In this document: positions 52,517 to 63,703 of the stretch, piece by piece
How the letters are laid out: each line of letters opens with the position of its first letter
Numbering within the stretch: position 1 is the stretch's first letter
Origin: Kentomonas sorsogonicus
Taxonomy: Eukaryota > Euglenozoa > Kinetoplastea > Trypanosomatida > Trypanosomatidae
DNA: 64,000 nucleotides
NCBI GenBank assembly: GCA_030347455.1
Contig: JAQOSZ010000028.1
Span: 372,001 to 436,000, forward strand
Direction: 5' to 3'
Position numbers and translations under genes: made by a program
The notes under the pieces: generated by a model
The model's database searches: none
The model's input: the letters and a program-made list of their open reading frames with translations, nothing else
Told to the model about the DNA's origin: nothing

Positions 52517-55500
52517 ACTCTCACTCTCTCTCTCTCTCTATCTGTAAGTGGGTGGTGTACGCGCGTGCGTATATATGTGTTCACGTGTGAGAATAAGAAG
52601 AACAAAAAACAAGAGCGGACAAATGTGAAGAGAATAAAATATGTCTTCTTTTCCTTTTTTTTTTTGAATGACTACTGCTTCCTGAATGTTCTTCTTCTTC
52701 TTCTTCTTTTGAAAAAGAGGAGGAGGAAAACCAAAATATGTAAAACAGAAAAAAAAACAAGAAAAAAATACTCCTGTGAATTGTTGTTTGTTAAGTCGGT
52801 TGATGGTTGTTCGGGTGGTTAGGGTACCGAGGGGAGGGGAGGAGAGGAGGAGAAGGTATCAGAAATGAGGGGACAACAACAGTAACCGAGAGTGTGTTTG
52901 TGTGCGTGTGTGTGATACGAAAAAATAGACAAAATCATAAGGGCACCACAGCGTGCCTTCCACTTCATAACAATCAGCCCAATCTCCCCTCTCTTTCACT
53001 TACTTCCTCCTTCTCTCTCTCTCTCTCTCTCTTTATCATTCTTTCCACTTTTCTTTTTAAAAGAATGGATCAAATGAAGAGAGAGAGAGAGAGAGAAAGA
53101 AAGAAAGAGGAAAAAAGAAAGAGGGGATGAAACGGTATACGGAGAAAGTGCATCAAACAATAGAGACAAATAAATTCTACCTTACTTGTCTTCAGAGGCA
53201 CAAGGAGGCGAATCAGTGAAGTAGCAGCTACCTGCACACGGTTTGTGTGTTGTTTGTTTGTTTGTTTTCTTTGCATCAACTTCTCTTCGTTAATTTTTAT
53301 TAATGTTATTACGTATTTTTACGTATTTTTCAATACTGCCAATCTCAGGAAAAGAATGAAAAGACGCCAAAAGATATATCGTTAGAATTTTAGTGGATTT
53401 ACAATTTGGCACTCACATATACTCGTTAGTTCTTCTCCTCCTCATTTTTATCATTCATTTCATTTTTCATTCTTTTCCTTTCCTCGAAAACTACTTCATC
53501 TATTTTTCGTCCTTTATTTTTTCTATCAACATTTCACCTTTTCCAAAATCAACTAAAAGAAGATATGAGTATTGTCACATTCAAGAACCCTTTTTCACTC
53601 TTTTTTTCTCGGTGATTCCCTTTTCTTCTTTTCTTCTTACAAAGAAAAAAAATACATAAAAGGGAGAAATTTTGTCAGAGAAACGCATATACATGAATAT
53701 AGAGAGAGAGAGGAAAAGAAGAGAAATGACATCATACTGTAAAAACGAAGAGCGTTGATAAAATGTGTAGGTACAAGGGAAAAGAGAGCAAAAAAAAAAT
53801 GAAGGAGAAAAAAAGAAAGGGAAGGAAAGAAGGGATTATGAAGTAGCACTCTTGGAGAAGAAAAGACGAAAATTGAAAGAATGAAAGAAAGAAAGGGAGA
53901 AGAATAACAAAAAAAATGAAAAACAGAACGAAAGAAGGGAGATACAAATAAGAAGTTATAGAAACATGAAGCTTGTGTCAGGTTTATCAAAGATGACGTG
54001 GAGGAATATAGTTATAAAGTTGGAGAGAACGAGGACAAAAAGAAATGAGGTGCGGTGGAAAACACAAAAAAAACAAAAAAGAAGGACGACAGAGGAGAAG
54101 AAGAAAGAAAAAACGACGGAGACAGAAAAGTGTAAGAGAAACTTTAAGAGAAAGAAACACAAAGAAACACACTACAGTTAAGCGGAAAAGTGACAAGGCC
54201 GCGTAGAGAAGCACTCATGCAAAAGCGTTGCTGGAACAAGAGAGAGGGAAAGAGAGAAAAGAGAAACGAAGAACAGAAACGAAGAAAAAGCCAAGAAGAA
54301 GGGAGCGGAAAAGAGAAAAAAAGCTTTTCCTTCAAAGATGAGAAAATATTGCACTTTCGTAAAGGTGAACAACAAAAAAAAAAGTGTGACTCCTCGGCAA
54401 TCTATATTGTAGCGCAAGTCTGAGAATTCTGTCATTTCACTTTTTTCTGTCTTTCTTTTATATATAATTATTTCCCCATTGTACTTTTTATTTGCTTCGC
54501 GCCTCGGTGTGTGGGGGTGTGGGTGGCGTTTGTTTTTCTCTCTTGTTTTATCTTTCTGATTAACTTTTTTCGCGCCATTTTTTTTCAATTTCAATGATAC
54601 GTTGATTTACTTCTGTATGCGTGTGTGTGTGTGTGTTTAAATGTCTTTCATTCTCTCTTAGATTTCTTTTCTCCTCCGTGATGCGTAAATACATTAGTGA
54701 AAATGGAAAAGGAGAGTGGCAAAGTAGTAAATAACTGAAATATGGAGAATGAAAGAATGAAAGGCACCAAAAAGAAAAAAAGTCTTTTCAATCCGTTGAC
54801 AACATAAGATGAGAGAAGAAAGGAGAAACTGAACGGATAAAAAGAAGAAGTTGATACGTCATAACAACAAACAAGAAAAAAAAATCAAGCTTTGGTGGTT
54901 TAGAAAGAGAAAATCAAAGGGCCAGAAATAATGAGAAGACATAGAAAGACAAAGAAAAAAACGAGAGGGATTGTATTAAATGAATCATTCATTCTTATCA
55001 TCCGTTACATTACATGAATCTCTCTTTTTTTTTCTTTTACTTTTTTTCTTTCTTTCTCATTTTTTTCTGTGTGTATGTTTTTCTCATTCACCCCACTTGC
55101 CTGAGTGCTCTGCAAGACAACATATAGTAACTAATTTGGAAGAGAGGATCAAAAGAAGGGAAGAAGATGGCAACAAGAAATATAATAAAAAGGAGTGTAA
55201 AAGAGAAAAAAAAAAAGAAACACGAAATAAAATATGGAAATTAAAAACAAAAATAAAAAAGGACTCGGGAAAGATCAACAAACAAAAAAGGGAGAAAAAC
55301 TGGACATGGTATGAGAACGAAAACGGAGAGTAGTGAACGTGGAAACTTCTCTCTTTTTCGTAACTCTCATGTCGTGTTCCCTTTTTCCTTTTTCTTTTGA
55401 GGGAGGGGAAATCAGCAGCTTGGTGCTGTGTATCGATATGAGGAATCATCTTTTGCTTGTTTGCGCGTGTGTGTGTGTGTGTGTGTGTGTGTGCTTGTTC

Positions 55501-55958
55501 GTTCGTTTCCTTTTCCTCCGAGGTTACACCTCTCAACAACCATATATATATGGGAATGAAGCAACAAAACAATAGAAAGACAGCGGAGGGCGGTGTGTAG
55601 GAAAGAAGAAAACACACACGCACACACACACACAGGAGTGCATATATGCGTCTTCGACGTGGGTACACGCGTGAATGTGAGCGTGAGAGAGTACGTATGC
55701 TTGCCCAACTGGAAGAGAGACTCATAACAACTGACAGCAACAAGAGAAGAGAGAAAGTGCGTGCTGAACAAAGCTTCTTTATTATTATTTTCCTTACATC
55801 TTTTTTTGTATTTTCATTCATTTTTAATTAACTTTTTTCGCCCTCATTTTATCCTTAGATTGTCAGCTTACTTTCTTTTTCTTTTTTACATTACTTTACG
55901 ATATTGCTCTTTAAAAACTATCATTTCTCCTCTGTTGTTGATTATTTACTTTGGCTCT
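52473..55958. other. Spacer of 3.5 kb, the longest gene-free stretch
   Basis: A CT repeat on the + strand lies directly before the pseudohelicase start (52476-52540), purine-rich on the sense strand, the opposite of the usual pattern here; a sense pyrimidine tract lies further up near 52720-52775. The rest is AT-rich with A and T runs, GA runs near 53706-53720, and GT repeats near 54618-54640 and 55467-55492. A 245-codon minus-strand open frame at 55084-55821 is low-complexity and Phe/Ser/His-Thr-repeat rich; I do not accept it as a gene. Confidence 0.5.
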
Positions 55959-56280
55959 CTAGTTGTTGTTGTTGGTCAGCTCCTGCTTCTTAGCCTCCAG
56001 CTGCTTCTGAATCTCGTCCTTCTTGGCCTCGAACTCCTTCTCCACGTCGCCCTTGTGCTGGTTGTAGTAGTCCTCGCCCTGGCGCTTGAGCTCGGCGAGG
56101 CGCTTCCTCCTTCTCCTTCTCGAGATTGGCCTTCTGCTCCTCCGCCTCCTCCCGCAGACGCTTCTCGGCCTCGCTCTGCCACTCGTTCTTCTGCTTGTCC
56201 CAGTCGTTGGCCGCGTTCGCCTTGGCGTTCTCAAAGTCCTTCTCGGCACTGTCGGAGGCCTTGCCGCAGATGTTGCCCAT
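55959..56280 (-). CDS. Small charged-helix protein with MGNICG lipid-anchor N-terminus; one frame change
   Basis: Starts at ATG 56280: MGNICGKASDSAEKDF has Gly2 and Cys5, a good site for myristoylation plus palmitoylation. The rest is a highly charged helix: 'ANDWDKQKNEWQSEAEKRLR', 'EEAEEQKANLEKEKEE'. Near 56105 the protein-like reading moves to another frame, continuing 'RLAELKRQGEDYYNQHKGDV', 'EKEFEAKKDEIQKQLEAKKQ', ELTNNNN and TAG at 55959, giving about 106 residues. Without the change the first frame would run on as Gly/Arg-rich sequence. It resembles the twin genes at 57489 and 59593 in plan (lipid anchor plus charged helix) and lies next to them. Likely a membrane-tethered helix or spacer; function unknown. 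Confidence 0.65.
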
Positions 56281-56573
56281 TATGATAGAGTTTGGTTGGT
56301 TGGGTTAGTTTTTTTATTGGTTGGTTGTTTGGTTTGGCTTTGGCGTTGAAAAGAGGTAGAGAAAAAGCTTGTGTGGATTGCTTGTTCTCTTTGTCTTTGA
56401 CTTTTTTTTCTTTCTTAAGAGCGTACTAGTACTAGTAGTAGTTGTAGTTGTAGTGAGCTGCGGTGTGGGGTGGAGTGGTAGGGAGGTGGGGGCTGTATTT
56501 TCCTTGAAAGTCGGAAAAAACGGTAGCTGAGTAGAATGAGGAAAAGGAAATAGGGTAAATCTATATATATATA

Positions 56574-56610
<37 letters not shown>

Positions 56611-57488
56611 AGAGAAAGGGGGGGAAGAGAAAGGATTGGAGAGAGAGAGAGAGAGAAGAGATTCAAGGGGTGAAGCATGCGATAGCTCCAGCGTTATCGA
56701 TTCTGTCGGGGCGGAGCACTAATTTCAATTTAAACACACATACACACACATATATATACAGTCACATATGAGATGCAAAACCGCAAGGGAAAAAAAAACA
56801 AGCACAAGAATTGAATACTTTTTCTTCACGGTTCGATTTGAAACATCTTCTGATGACATTTTTTTTTCGTATTAACTTTTCTTTTTTTTTTGACAGAAAG
56901 AAATCTTTCGCAAAAAAAAAAAAAGAGGAAAAGATAAAGAAAAGAAAACTTAGAAATGAGTACAGGAAATGATCAGATGTGTGGGAGGGGTATTCTTTTT
57001 CGCTTAATGTTCTAAATAATAATAAATAAATAAAAAGAATCCTCATTTGCTTCACACAGGTGACGGGAAAGGCGGGAGGAAAAAAAACGACATAAGAAAT
57101 TATAAAAAATAAAAATAAAAACAGTTAACCAAATTAGGATATAGAACAACGAGTTGGTGGGAAAACAAACAGAAAAAAGAGAAGAGAAGAGAGTTGGACA
57201 CTTTATTCGGTGTAACGCAGTCTCTGTTTTCCTCTATATGTTTTCGTCTCGTCCATTTGCAATATCATAATAACAAAAAATAATATGTTATGAAAAGAAT
57301 ACGATGAAGAAAGTCAACAAGAAGAATTTTTTAAGAAAAAAAAGAGTGCGAATCATGTGACTATCTCTTACCTTTTTCTTTTTTCTTATAAATTCGTTCT
57401 ATTCAGCTCAATTCATAGTAAGTTCTTTTCTTCTTTTCCAAGCAATAATAATAATAATAACAAAAGTGCGCAAAAAAAAACAGTCGCA
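56281..57488. other. Spacer between the MGNICG gene and the first twin gene
   Basis: GT repeat at 56574-56608, GA repeat near 56640-56655, A runs, AT-rich remainder. No gene seen. Confidence 0.55.
56338..56367 (-). promoter_or_regulatory. Putative spliced-leader acceptor of the MGNICG gene
   Basis: On the sense strand CTTTTTCTCTACCTCTTTTC is followed by CAACGCCAAAG, with AG at 56339-56338, about 58 nt before the ATG. Confidence 0.35.
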
Positions 57489-57775
57489 TTACGAGTCGAC
57501 GGCCTCCTTGACCTCCTCCTTGACCTCCTTCTTCACCTCGCGCTTTGCGTCGCGCTCGGCCTTGTTGACCTCGTTCTTGGCGTCACGCTCCGCCTCGCGC
57601 TGCTCCTGCTTGGCCTTGTCCTTGGCCATCTTCTCGGGGTCCGGCTTGCTGCAGAATCCGCCCATGGCTGCGGGGGGGTTTTGTTGTTGTTGGGGGGGGG
57701 GGTGTTGTTGGAGTGTGGTGGTGGTTTGAGAGTGGATAGCTCTAGGAAAACTGAGGAATAGCTTTAAACTGCGAA
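57480..57775. repeat. Duplicated unit, copy 1 (twin gene with flanks)
   Basis: Similarity to 59588-59877 covers the coding region almost perfectly and extends into the 5' flank (ATGGCTGCGGGGGG, TTGTTGTTG, GGGGTGTTGTTG, GTGGATAGCT, AACTGCG on the + strand) and a few bases 3' (GCATTACGAG), then stops. Confidence 0.75.
57489..57665 (-). CDS. 58-residue dually acylated charged-helix protein, copy 1
   Basis: ATG at 57665, TAA at 57489. MGGFCSKPDPEKMAKDKAKQ begins with Gly2 and Cys5-Ser6, a classic myristoylation plus palmitoylation site, so the peptide should sit on the cytosolic face of a membrane or flagellar membrane. The remaining ~48 residues alternate Lys/Arg with Glu/Asp (EQREAERDAKNEVNKAERDA) and should form one long charged helix, ending EVKEAVDS. 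I chose this start over an upstream in-frame start at 57830 because the acylation motif begins here, the duplicate gene keeps it, and the upstream codons are low complexity. The coding sequence differs from copy 2 at only one position, a silent one. No family name recognised. Confidence 0.8.
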   Translation of the reverse strand: MGGFCSKPDPEKMAKDKAKQEQREAERDAKNEVNKAERDAKREVKKEVKEEVKEAVDS

Positions 57776-57811
57776 GTGATGGAGAGGAAAAGGGGAGGAG
57801 GGGGAAGAAAA
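57769..57811 (-). promoter_or_regulatory. Putative spliced-leader acceptor of twin gene copy 1
   Basis: A sense-strand pyrimidine tract (57780-57811) is followed by CGCAGTTTAAAG with AG at 57770-57769. The CGCAGTTT context is shared with copy 2. Confidence 0.4.
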
Positions 57812-58163
57812 TGCGTGCTGAGGAGAGCACTCAAAATGGCGCATAATGAGATACGAAACAGGGCAGATCCGTGTGGGCGTGGGTGTAGAGAGAGAAAGAA
57901 TAAGGTACAGACACACGTGTGCGCGTCCGTAAAGTACAGAGCCTTCCACAGCCGTTGCGTCAGCCGTAGCGCATGTGCTCTCTCCACTTGCTGTCGTGTG
58001 GTCGTAAGTACACACACGTACGGTGGCGATGGAGGGGTGGGGGACGTTTACAGAATAACAGGAACGATACCTATACTGCCACTATTAAAACACAATAACA
58101 AAAAAAAAAGAAAATAAAAAAAAATGAAACAAAAAAAAATCATGTTGAGCCGTTTGACGTAAA

Positions 58164-58195
<32 letters not shown>

Positions 58196-58724
58196 ACTCT
58201 CGCTGGGCGTTTGCGGTTGTTTTGTGTTGTTGTTTTTTCTGCGTGTGTGTTTTAGCAAGACGTGTGTTTGTGTTGGTTTTTGTGTTGTTTGCGCTTTAGA
58301 AAAGAAAGTTCATGGAGGACACAAACACTCCCAAGAAGATCTTTCAGTCTAAAAGAAAAAAAAGGCACAACAAAGCACAAATCATATTGGAACAAAAAAA
58401 AATAACGAATGAAAAGGTTCAGAGAAAAAATGAGTTATTGTTTTTATCACTATTACTTTCCTTTAAAAAGGGAAAAACAAACGAAAATTCATACAGATTT
58501 AGAAAAGAAGAATGAGCAAATGACCGAATTTGCAAGGAATCAGATCGACTGAAACAAAAAAAAAAATACAGCAAATCAAATCTAACGCAATAAGCGAAGA
58601 TTGGGTGTGCTGCACATGTGAGCGTCTGGGGAAAAGGGAAAAATGTTGCTCAAGTCAGAATGTGGATGGAAAAAGTGAAGAAAATGGAGAAAATGAAAAA
58701 GAGATAAATCATAAGAAACGACAA

Positions 58725-58761
<37 letters not shown>

Positions 58762-59493
58762 GAAACAAAGAGACAAAGAGACAAAGAGGAGAGAACGGAA
58801 TCACAAGCAAACATACCTGTGACTCTGCGAGTGCGTGACGGGAAATGATAGGCACACTTCATTCGCATTTCCTCTCTCTTATTCATCAGAAGATGTACTA
58901 CTATGGGCACTCTTTTTTTTTTTTCATTCGGTCTTCTTTCTCCCTCTTTCTCATTTTCTTTGGGGGGAAGGTATTGTTTCTTGCGTTAGCCCTGTACATT
59001 TTGCTTCATCTATTTTCCAAGCATTATCCGAGTACCTGCGCGGGGCGAGAAATCAGGCAACAGGTATCCTTTTCCCCACTCACGATTTCTGCAAATGAAG
59101 AATGAAAAAAAAAAAAGTGCAAGAAATATGAAGATGAATAAAAAAAAACTCGAAATAAAAATAAAAGATAAAAAAAATTAAGGGTACAGTTTTGAATTGA
59201 GCGTTTTGCTTGGCCTCTTTTTTTTTTTTGTCGACACGGTTGGGGAACTTGGTTGAGTCATTTATTTTTTTTTCTTATTCATTGATGAGGCTTTTCATTT
59301 CGTTTTTTTTTTCTTCTTAGACAGTGGAGTTGTCGGACTTTTTTTTCCTTCTATCGTTTACTCTTATTTCAGCGCATACATACACTCTTTCTCTGAGTTT
59401 TCTACGCAAGCTCTTGTGTTGCTGTGCTATTGACAACCAAAGAGAAAGAGGGTTACGCAGAGGACGGAACAAAGGATGCGAGAATAAATAATT

Positions 59494-59496
<3 letters not shown>

Positions 59497-59539
<43 letters not shown>
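59497..59539. repeat. AT microsatellite
   Basis: About 21 AT units followed by AAT-type repeats, just 3' of twin gene copy 2. Confidence 0.9.
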
Positions 59540-59544
<5 letters not shown>

Positions 59545-59587
59545 ATAACAATAACAATAATAATAATAGTGGGCAAACTATGTGTGT

Positions 59588-59877
59588 GTGCATTACGAGT
59601 CAACGGCCTCCTTGACCTCCTCCTTGACCTCCTTCTTCACCTCGCGCTTTGCGTCGCGCTCGGCCTTGTTGACCTCGTTCTTGGCGTCACGCTCCGCCTC
59701 GCGCTGCTCCTGCTTGGCCTTGTCCTTGGCCATCTTCTCGGGGTCCGGCTTGCTGCAGAATCCGCCCATGGCTGCGGGGGGGTGTGTTGTTGTTGGGGGG
59801 TGTTGTTGTGGGTGTGGTGGTTGGAGAGTGGAGAGTAGTGGATAGCTGTTGCTAGAGAGAGCGAATAAAACTGCGGT
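59588..59877. repeat. Duplicated unit, copy 2 (twin gene with flanks)
   Basis: Counterpart of 57480-57775; the copies lie about 2.1 kb apart in direct orientation. Confidence 0.75.
59593..59769 (-). CDS. 58-residue dually acylated charged-helix protein, copy 2
   Basis: ATG at 59769, TAA at 59593. The encoded protein is identical to that at 57489-57665: MGGFCS acylation site followed by a Lys/Glu-rich helix. The 177-nt coding sequences differ at one base, a synonymous GTC/GTT change in the valine codon third from the end. Such near identity together with diverged distant flanks points to a recent tandem duplication or to gene conversion. Two copies in a trans-spliced unit would raise mRNA dose, a usual way for trypanosomatids to express a gene strongly (general knowledge). 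Confidence 0.8.
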   Translation of the reverse strand: MGGFCSKPDPEKMAKDKAKQEQREAERDAKNEVNKAERDAKREVKKEVKEEVKEAVDS

Positions 59878-61020
59878 GTTGTTGATGCGTTGTTAGAAGA
59901 GGAAGAGGAAGAAAAAGAAGAAGAAAAAAAATGACAATGAGCGAAAGAAAACGAAAGGGGAGAGGGGTCACGGCGAAGAGGCATCAAAAATGCTAAACAC
60001 ACACACACACACACACACGCAAAGTAAAAACAGGCGTGGGGGTGCAAAAGTTGAGTGGAAGCTTGTGGTTGCCGACAGTGAGGTGGGGCACACAGTTTGA
60101 GACGCCGCAGAGTTTTCCTCTCATTCACGGATGTAACCATTGTGAGGCCGCACACACGTTATACATCTCTTCTTTCCTTTTTTCCCCACTTTTAAATTAT
60201 TTTTGTGTTCGTAAGTTTTAATGACTATTCGCGCGCGGCGTGACAGAATGAGAAACAACACAAAACAGAGTGTCAGTAAGAACGATGAATATTTTGTTTA
60301 TCCTAATAAGCATACATGAAAAAGAGGGAGGAGGAGGAAGGGGGAAAAAAGAGGCACAGATGAGTTCTTTACAGGCGCACGCGCACACACATACACACGA
60401 CGTGCTAAAGAGCGTGTATAGGCAAAAAAAAAAAAGAGGAAAACAAGAAAAAAGAAAAAAGAAAAAAGAAAAAAGAGCGCGCAGAGAACCATGAAACAAG
60501 GAGCAAAAACAGGAAAGAATATTTAAAGTTAAAAAAAAAAAGACAATTATGGTTGAATAGAGATGTACATACGTCTACGGGACAACAACACAAGGAAAGA
60601 AAATGAGACCAAGAATACTCCATTTGCATTAGTTACTACTAGTAGCTCAAATACTCCTTTCGCTTTTTAAGAAGAAAAAGAAGAAAAAGAAAAAAAGTAC
60701 CGATGGAATTCAGGCGATTGTTTACATCAATCTGGAGAAAGTCACACTTTTCTCCTTTCTCCATCCAAAAAAAGATGTGGTAGCTTTCACGAACGAAGGC
60801 AGTAAAAAAAAAAAAGAGTCGAAAGATAGAAAAAGTGGACTACTAGAGAATTAGATAGAGAAGAGCAAGGAAAGGATAGACGTGAATAGTGAGAGATACA
60901 TACATGTTGAAACCGAAGTGATTTAAAAGGGTAAGAAGCGGGGAGAATAATAGAAAGAAAGAGAGGGAGGGAAATCAACTGAAGTCGAAGGCAGACGAGT
61001 GTGGCAAGGGCGTATATATG
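59770..61020. other. Spacer between twin gene copy 2 and the gene at 61021
   Basis: Duplicated 5' flank, CA repeat at 59999-60018, then AT-rich sequence with A runs near 60427-60437 and 60531-60541. No gene seen. Confidence 0.55.
59871..59931 (-). promoter_or_regulatory. Putative spliced-leader acceptor of twin gene copy 2
   Basis: A long sense-strand CTT-rich pyrimidine tract (59895-59931) lies upstream of CGCAGTTTTA with AG at 59872-59871, the same acceptor context as in copy 1. Confidence 0.4.
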
Positions 61021-61797
61021 TCACAGCCCGATGCCGAGCACCTCCCGCGCGGCGCCGCTAATGAGCAGCGAGACGTCTTCGATGGCGCCGGGCGGCACCG
61101 AGGCGAGCAGCGCCGCCTCCGCCGCCTCCGCCGCCGAGCCGCCGCCGGCGCTGCTGCTGCGGTGCGCGCGCGCGAGGGCGGAGCCGGCCCGCACGCCGCC
61201 GCCCTCGCCGGCGTCCGTGTTCACGCGGAGGTCCGCGACGCGCGGTAAGGTAGTCAATGAGGCAGTCCACGTCCCAGTCGATGGCGCGCCGGCCGCCCTT
61301 CGTCTCCGCCTTGGTCTCCTCCGCCCCGCCCTTGCCCGTGTCGGCGCTGCCGCCGGCCACGGCGCTCGCGGCGCTCACGTTGTCGATGGTGACGTGCAGG
61401 CGCACCGTCAGGCAGGGGACGATCGCCTGCAGACTCACCACCTCCTTGGTGGGCACGGCGGCAGAAGCGTCGGCGGCCGCGGCCGCGGCAGTGGAGGCGT
61501 TGTGACTCGCGGCGCCGGTGTTGGACGCCTCGGGAGTAGTAGTAGCAGCGGCGCGGTGTTAGTGCTGCTGCTGTTGGGGGCGCCGCCAGTTGCAATGGCA
61601 GCAGCAGCAGCAGCGCCTTCCTTGTCAGCGTTAGTAGGGCCGCCCGCGTGGTGGTTGTTGTGGTTGTTGCCGCGCATGTGAAAAGGGGTGGCGGGCACGT
61701 CGTGCACGTGCATCGCGCGAATACCCTCCAGAGTGAATTTGCACGTCACATACACGTGGCGCTTGCCGTCGGCATCTTTTCCCTGTGTGCCACCGGT

Positions 61798-61830
<33 letters not shown>

Positions 61831-63703
61831 CTGCTGCTGCTGCTGGTGAAGAGGGTCGCTGCCGGCCTTGTTCTCCGCCCGAATCAGGCTCTCCTTGTTG
61901 TCCTCAATGGACAGAACCGTCACGTTGGTGATGCGGAAATACGTACCGACGCTCTTGTTGTAGTTGGTGGTGTACTGAATCGTCTTGCGCACGCGAGGAG
62001 GGGGAGCGGCGCCGGCGGTGGGCTCCGCCTCCCCCTTTGCTTTGGCCTCCGCCGCCTCCTCCCCCTCAATCGTCTCCTCCTTGATAGAGATGTTGGCAAA
62101 AATGGGCAGCGCCAGAAAGGTCTCGTAGTCGTGGTAGTACCAGCTGCTCCAGTCCTCGCCGAAACCGCCGCCGCCGCCGCCCCGACGTCTGAGGCGGCCA
62201 GCCGCGGCCGGCATTGTCATTATTATTATCTGCGCCGCCGTCGGCCGCGCGGTTGTTGGTCGCCGCCTCCGCCGTCGCGGCCTGGACCTGCTGCGAGAGG
62301 TAGAAGCTGAAGAAGTTGTTGCCTTTGAGCGTACCGCGCTTGCGGAAGCTCCGCTCAAAGCGGCGGCGCTCCGCCGCCTCCCGACTCTCGTTGACGCTGC
62401 CTCGCTTGTTGTGGCTGCCACCGTGGTCCCCGTGCTCCCCGACCGCCCTCCTCCTCCTTGGCGGTGTCGGCGGCGCTCGCGACCTTTTTCATAATCTTGG
62501 CCACGTCCTCCGACTCCTGGTCGATGATCTTCATGTATTGGTTAAAAAGCCTGGCGCGGTGCAGCTGGTACACGCAGAGGGCGCTTGTCAGCCGCGGCGC
62601 CGTCGTAGAGCTCAGCACAATAACAGAAGAGGACGAGGAGGAGGAGGAGGCGCTGTCGCCGCCGCCGCCGCCGCGGGCTTTGCCGCCCTCCCCGCCTTGG
62701 TCATCGCCGTGCTTCTTGCGGCGAAAGTTGAACTTGGAGAAGAAGCCCTTCCGCTGCTTCTTTCCGCCTTTCCCATGGTGCTGATGCTCCTGCCGCTGGT
62801 TCGCCTCCCCTCCGAACTTTCCGCGGTCGCCGGGGGCCAGCAGCAGCGTGGCGGGGGCAACAAAATCGCCGACGCCCGCGTCGTCCGCGTCCTCGTCGCT
62901 GGCGCTGTTTTGGTTATTCTCGTCGCCGCCGTCGCCGCCGTGGTGACGATTGCGGTGTTGATTGTGGCGCTTTCCCCCGCCGCCGCCGCCGCCACCGCCA
63001 CCACGCTTGCCGCCGCCGCCCCTCTCGCGCTTCCCACCACCGCCACACGACCGCGGCGGCCCGCCATGCGAGACATGACGATGTTATCGGAGCAGTCAAA
63101 CGACGTGATGGGCTGCAGAGCGTTGCTATGACCATTGGTGTTGTCATTCTGCTGAACAGAGACGCCGTCGCTCACACAGTCGTTTGGGGCGTTGTTGATG
63201 TAACTCACGTTCTCCTGGTGCCGCCGGATGGAGTTCTCGTAGTCGCTCACCTCAACCACCGCGGGCGTGTAGGCGATGGAGAGGGCCTCGAAGCGGATCG
63301 GCGACGGGGCGTTGCCACTGTTGTCTTTTGGCTTGAGAAGTGCGTTGAGTTTGCTGAGCTTTTCCTGCAGTGCGGCGCTCACTTGCGTCTCCCACTTGTT
63401 CACCTGCTCTGTCTCTACGCGGAAAACACTCTGCTGATTATTATTATTATTATTATTGTTGTTGTTGTTACTTCCCGCCGTCCCGTTAGGGTTCAGGGGG
63501 TTGTTCGGCTGCTGCTGCTGCGGCTGCTGTTGGCCAGCCGACAGTTGCGTTTTCCCTGGATTCGACTTGCGGCTGGCCGTCACGAGGGTGTTGGCGTTGT
63601 TGCTATTCTTGTTATCCTCGTTGTTGACGATGCAGTCCAGATTGTACAAATAGAGCGCGCGCGCCCACCGATGCGCCTCGGTACTTTTGTTGCCGTGCAT
63701 CAT
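61021..63703 (-). CDS. Unrecognised protein with ordered islands in low-complexity sequence; frame interrupted
   Basis: Starts at MM, ATG 63703 (MMHGNKSTEAHRWARALYLY), ends ...ISGAAREVLGIGL, TGA at 61021; about 890 codons. The first frame is good to about 63080 with 'VNKWETQVSAALQEKLSKLN', 'SPIRFEALSIAYTPAVVEVS' and 'FDCSDNIVMSRMAGR'. After that the protein-like signal changes frame repeatedly: basic 'KKQRKGFFSKFNFRRKKHGD'; 'LTSALCVYQLHRARLFNQYM' with 'KIIDQESEDVAKIMKKVASA'; 'RRRFERSFRKRGTLKGNNFF'; 'YHDYETFLALPIFANISIKE' and 'KTIQYTTNYNKSVGTYFRIT'; 'HVYVTCKFTLEGIRAMHVHD'; 'KEVVSLQAIVPCLTVRLHVT'. The later islands alternate beta-like strands, but I recognise no family. At least six frame changes. 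It is the first gene of the visible unit. Confidence 0.5.

Larger units (their letters stand above)
57666..59592. other. Spacer between the twin genes
   Basis: Duplicated 5' flank of copy 1, then AT-rich DNA with A runs near 58096-58135, GA repeats at 58164-58188 and 58730-58758, and an AT microsatellite at 59497-59539 near the 3' end of copy 2. No further gene seen. Confidence 0.55.

Noticed and set aside
55084-55821. A 245-codon minus-strand open frame in the longest spacer
   Set aside because: AT-rich, homopolymer- and microsatellite-derived residues (Phe, Ser, Leu, His-Thr repeats); GC content and composition match the spacer, not the genes.
57666-57830. Upstream in-frame extension of twin gene copy 1 to 57830
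   Set aside because: The extension is not kept in copy 2 and would hide the MGGFCS acylation motif.
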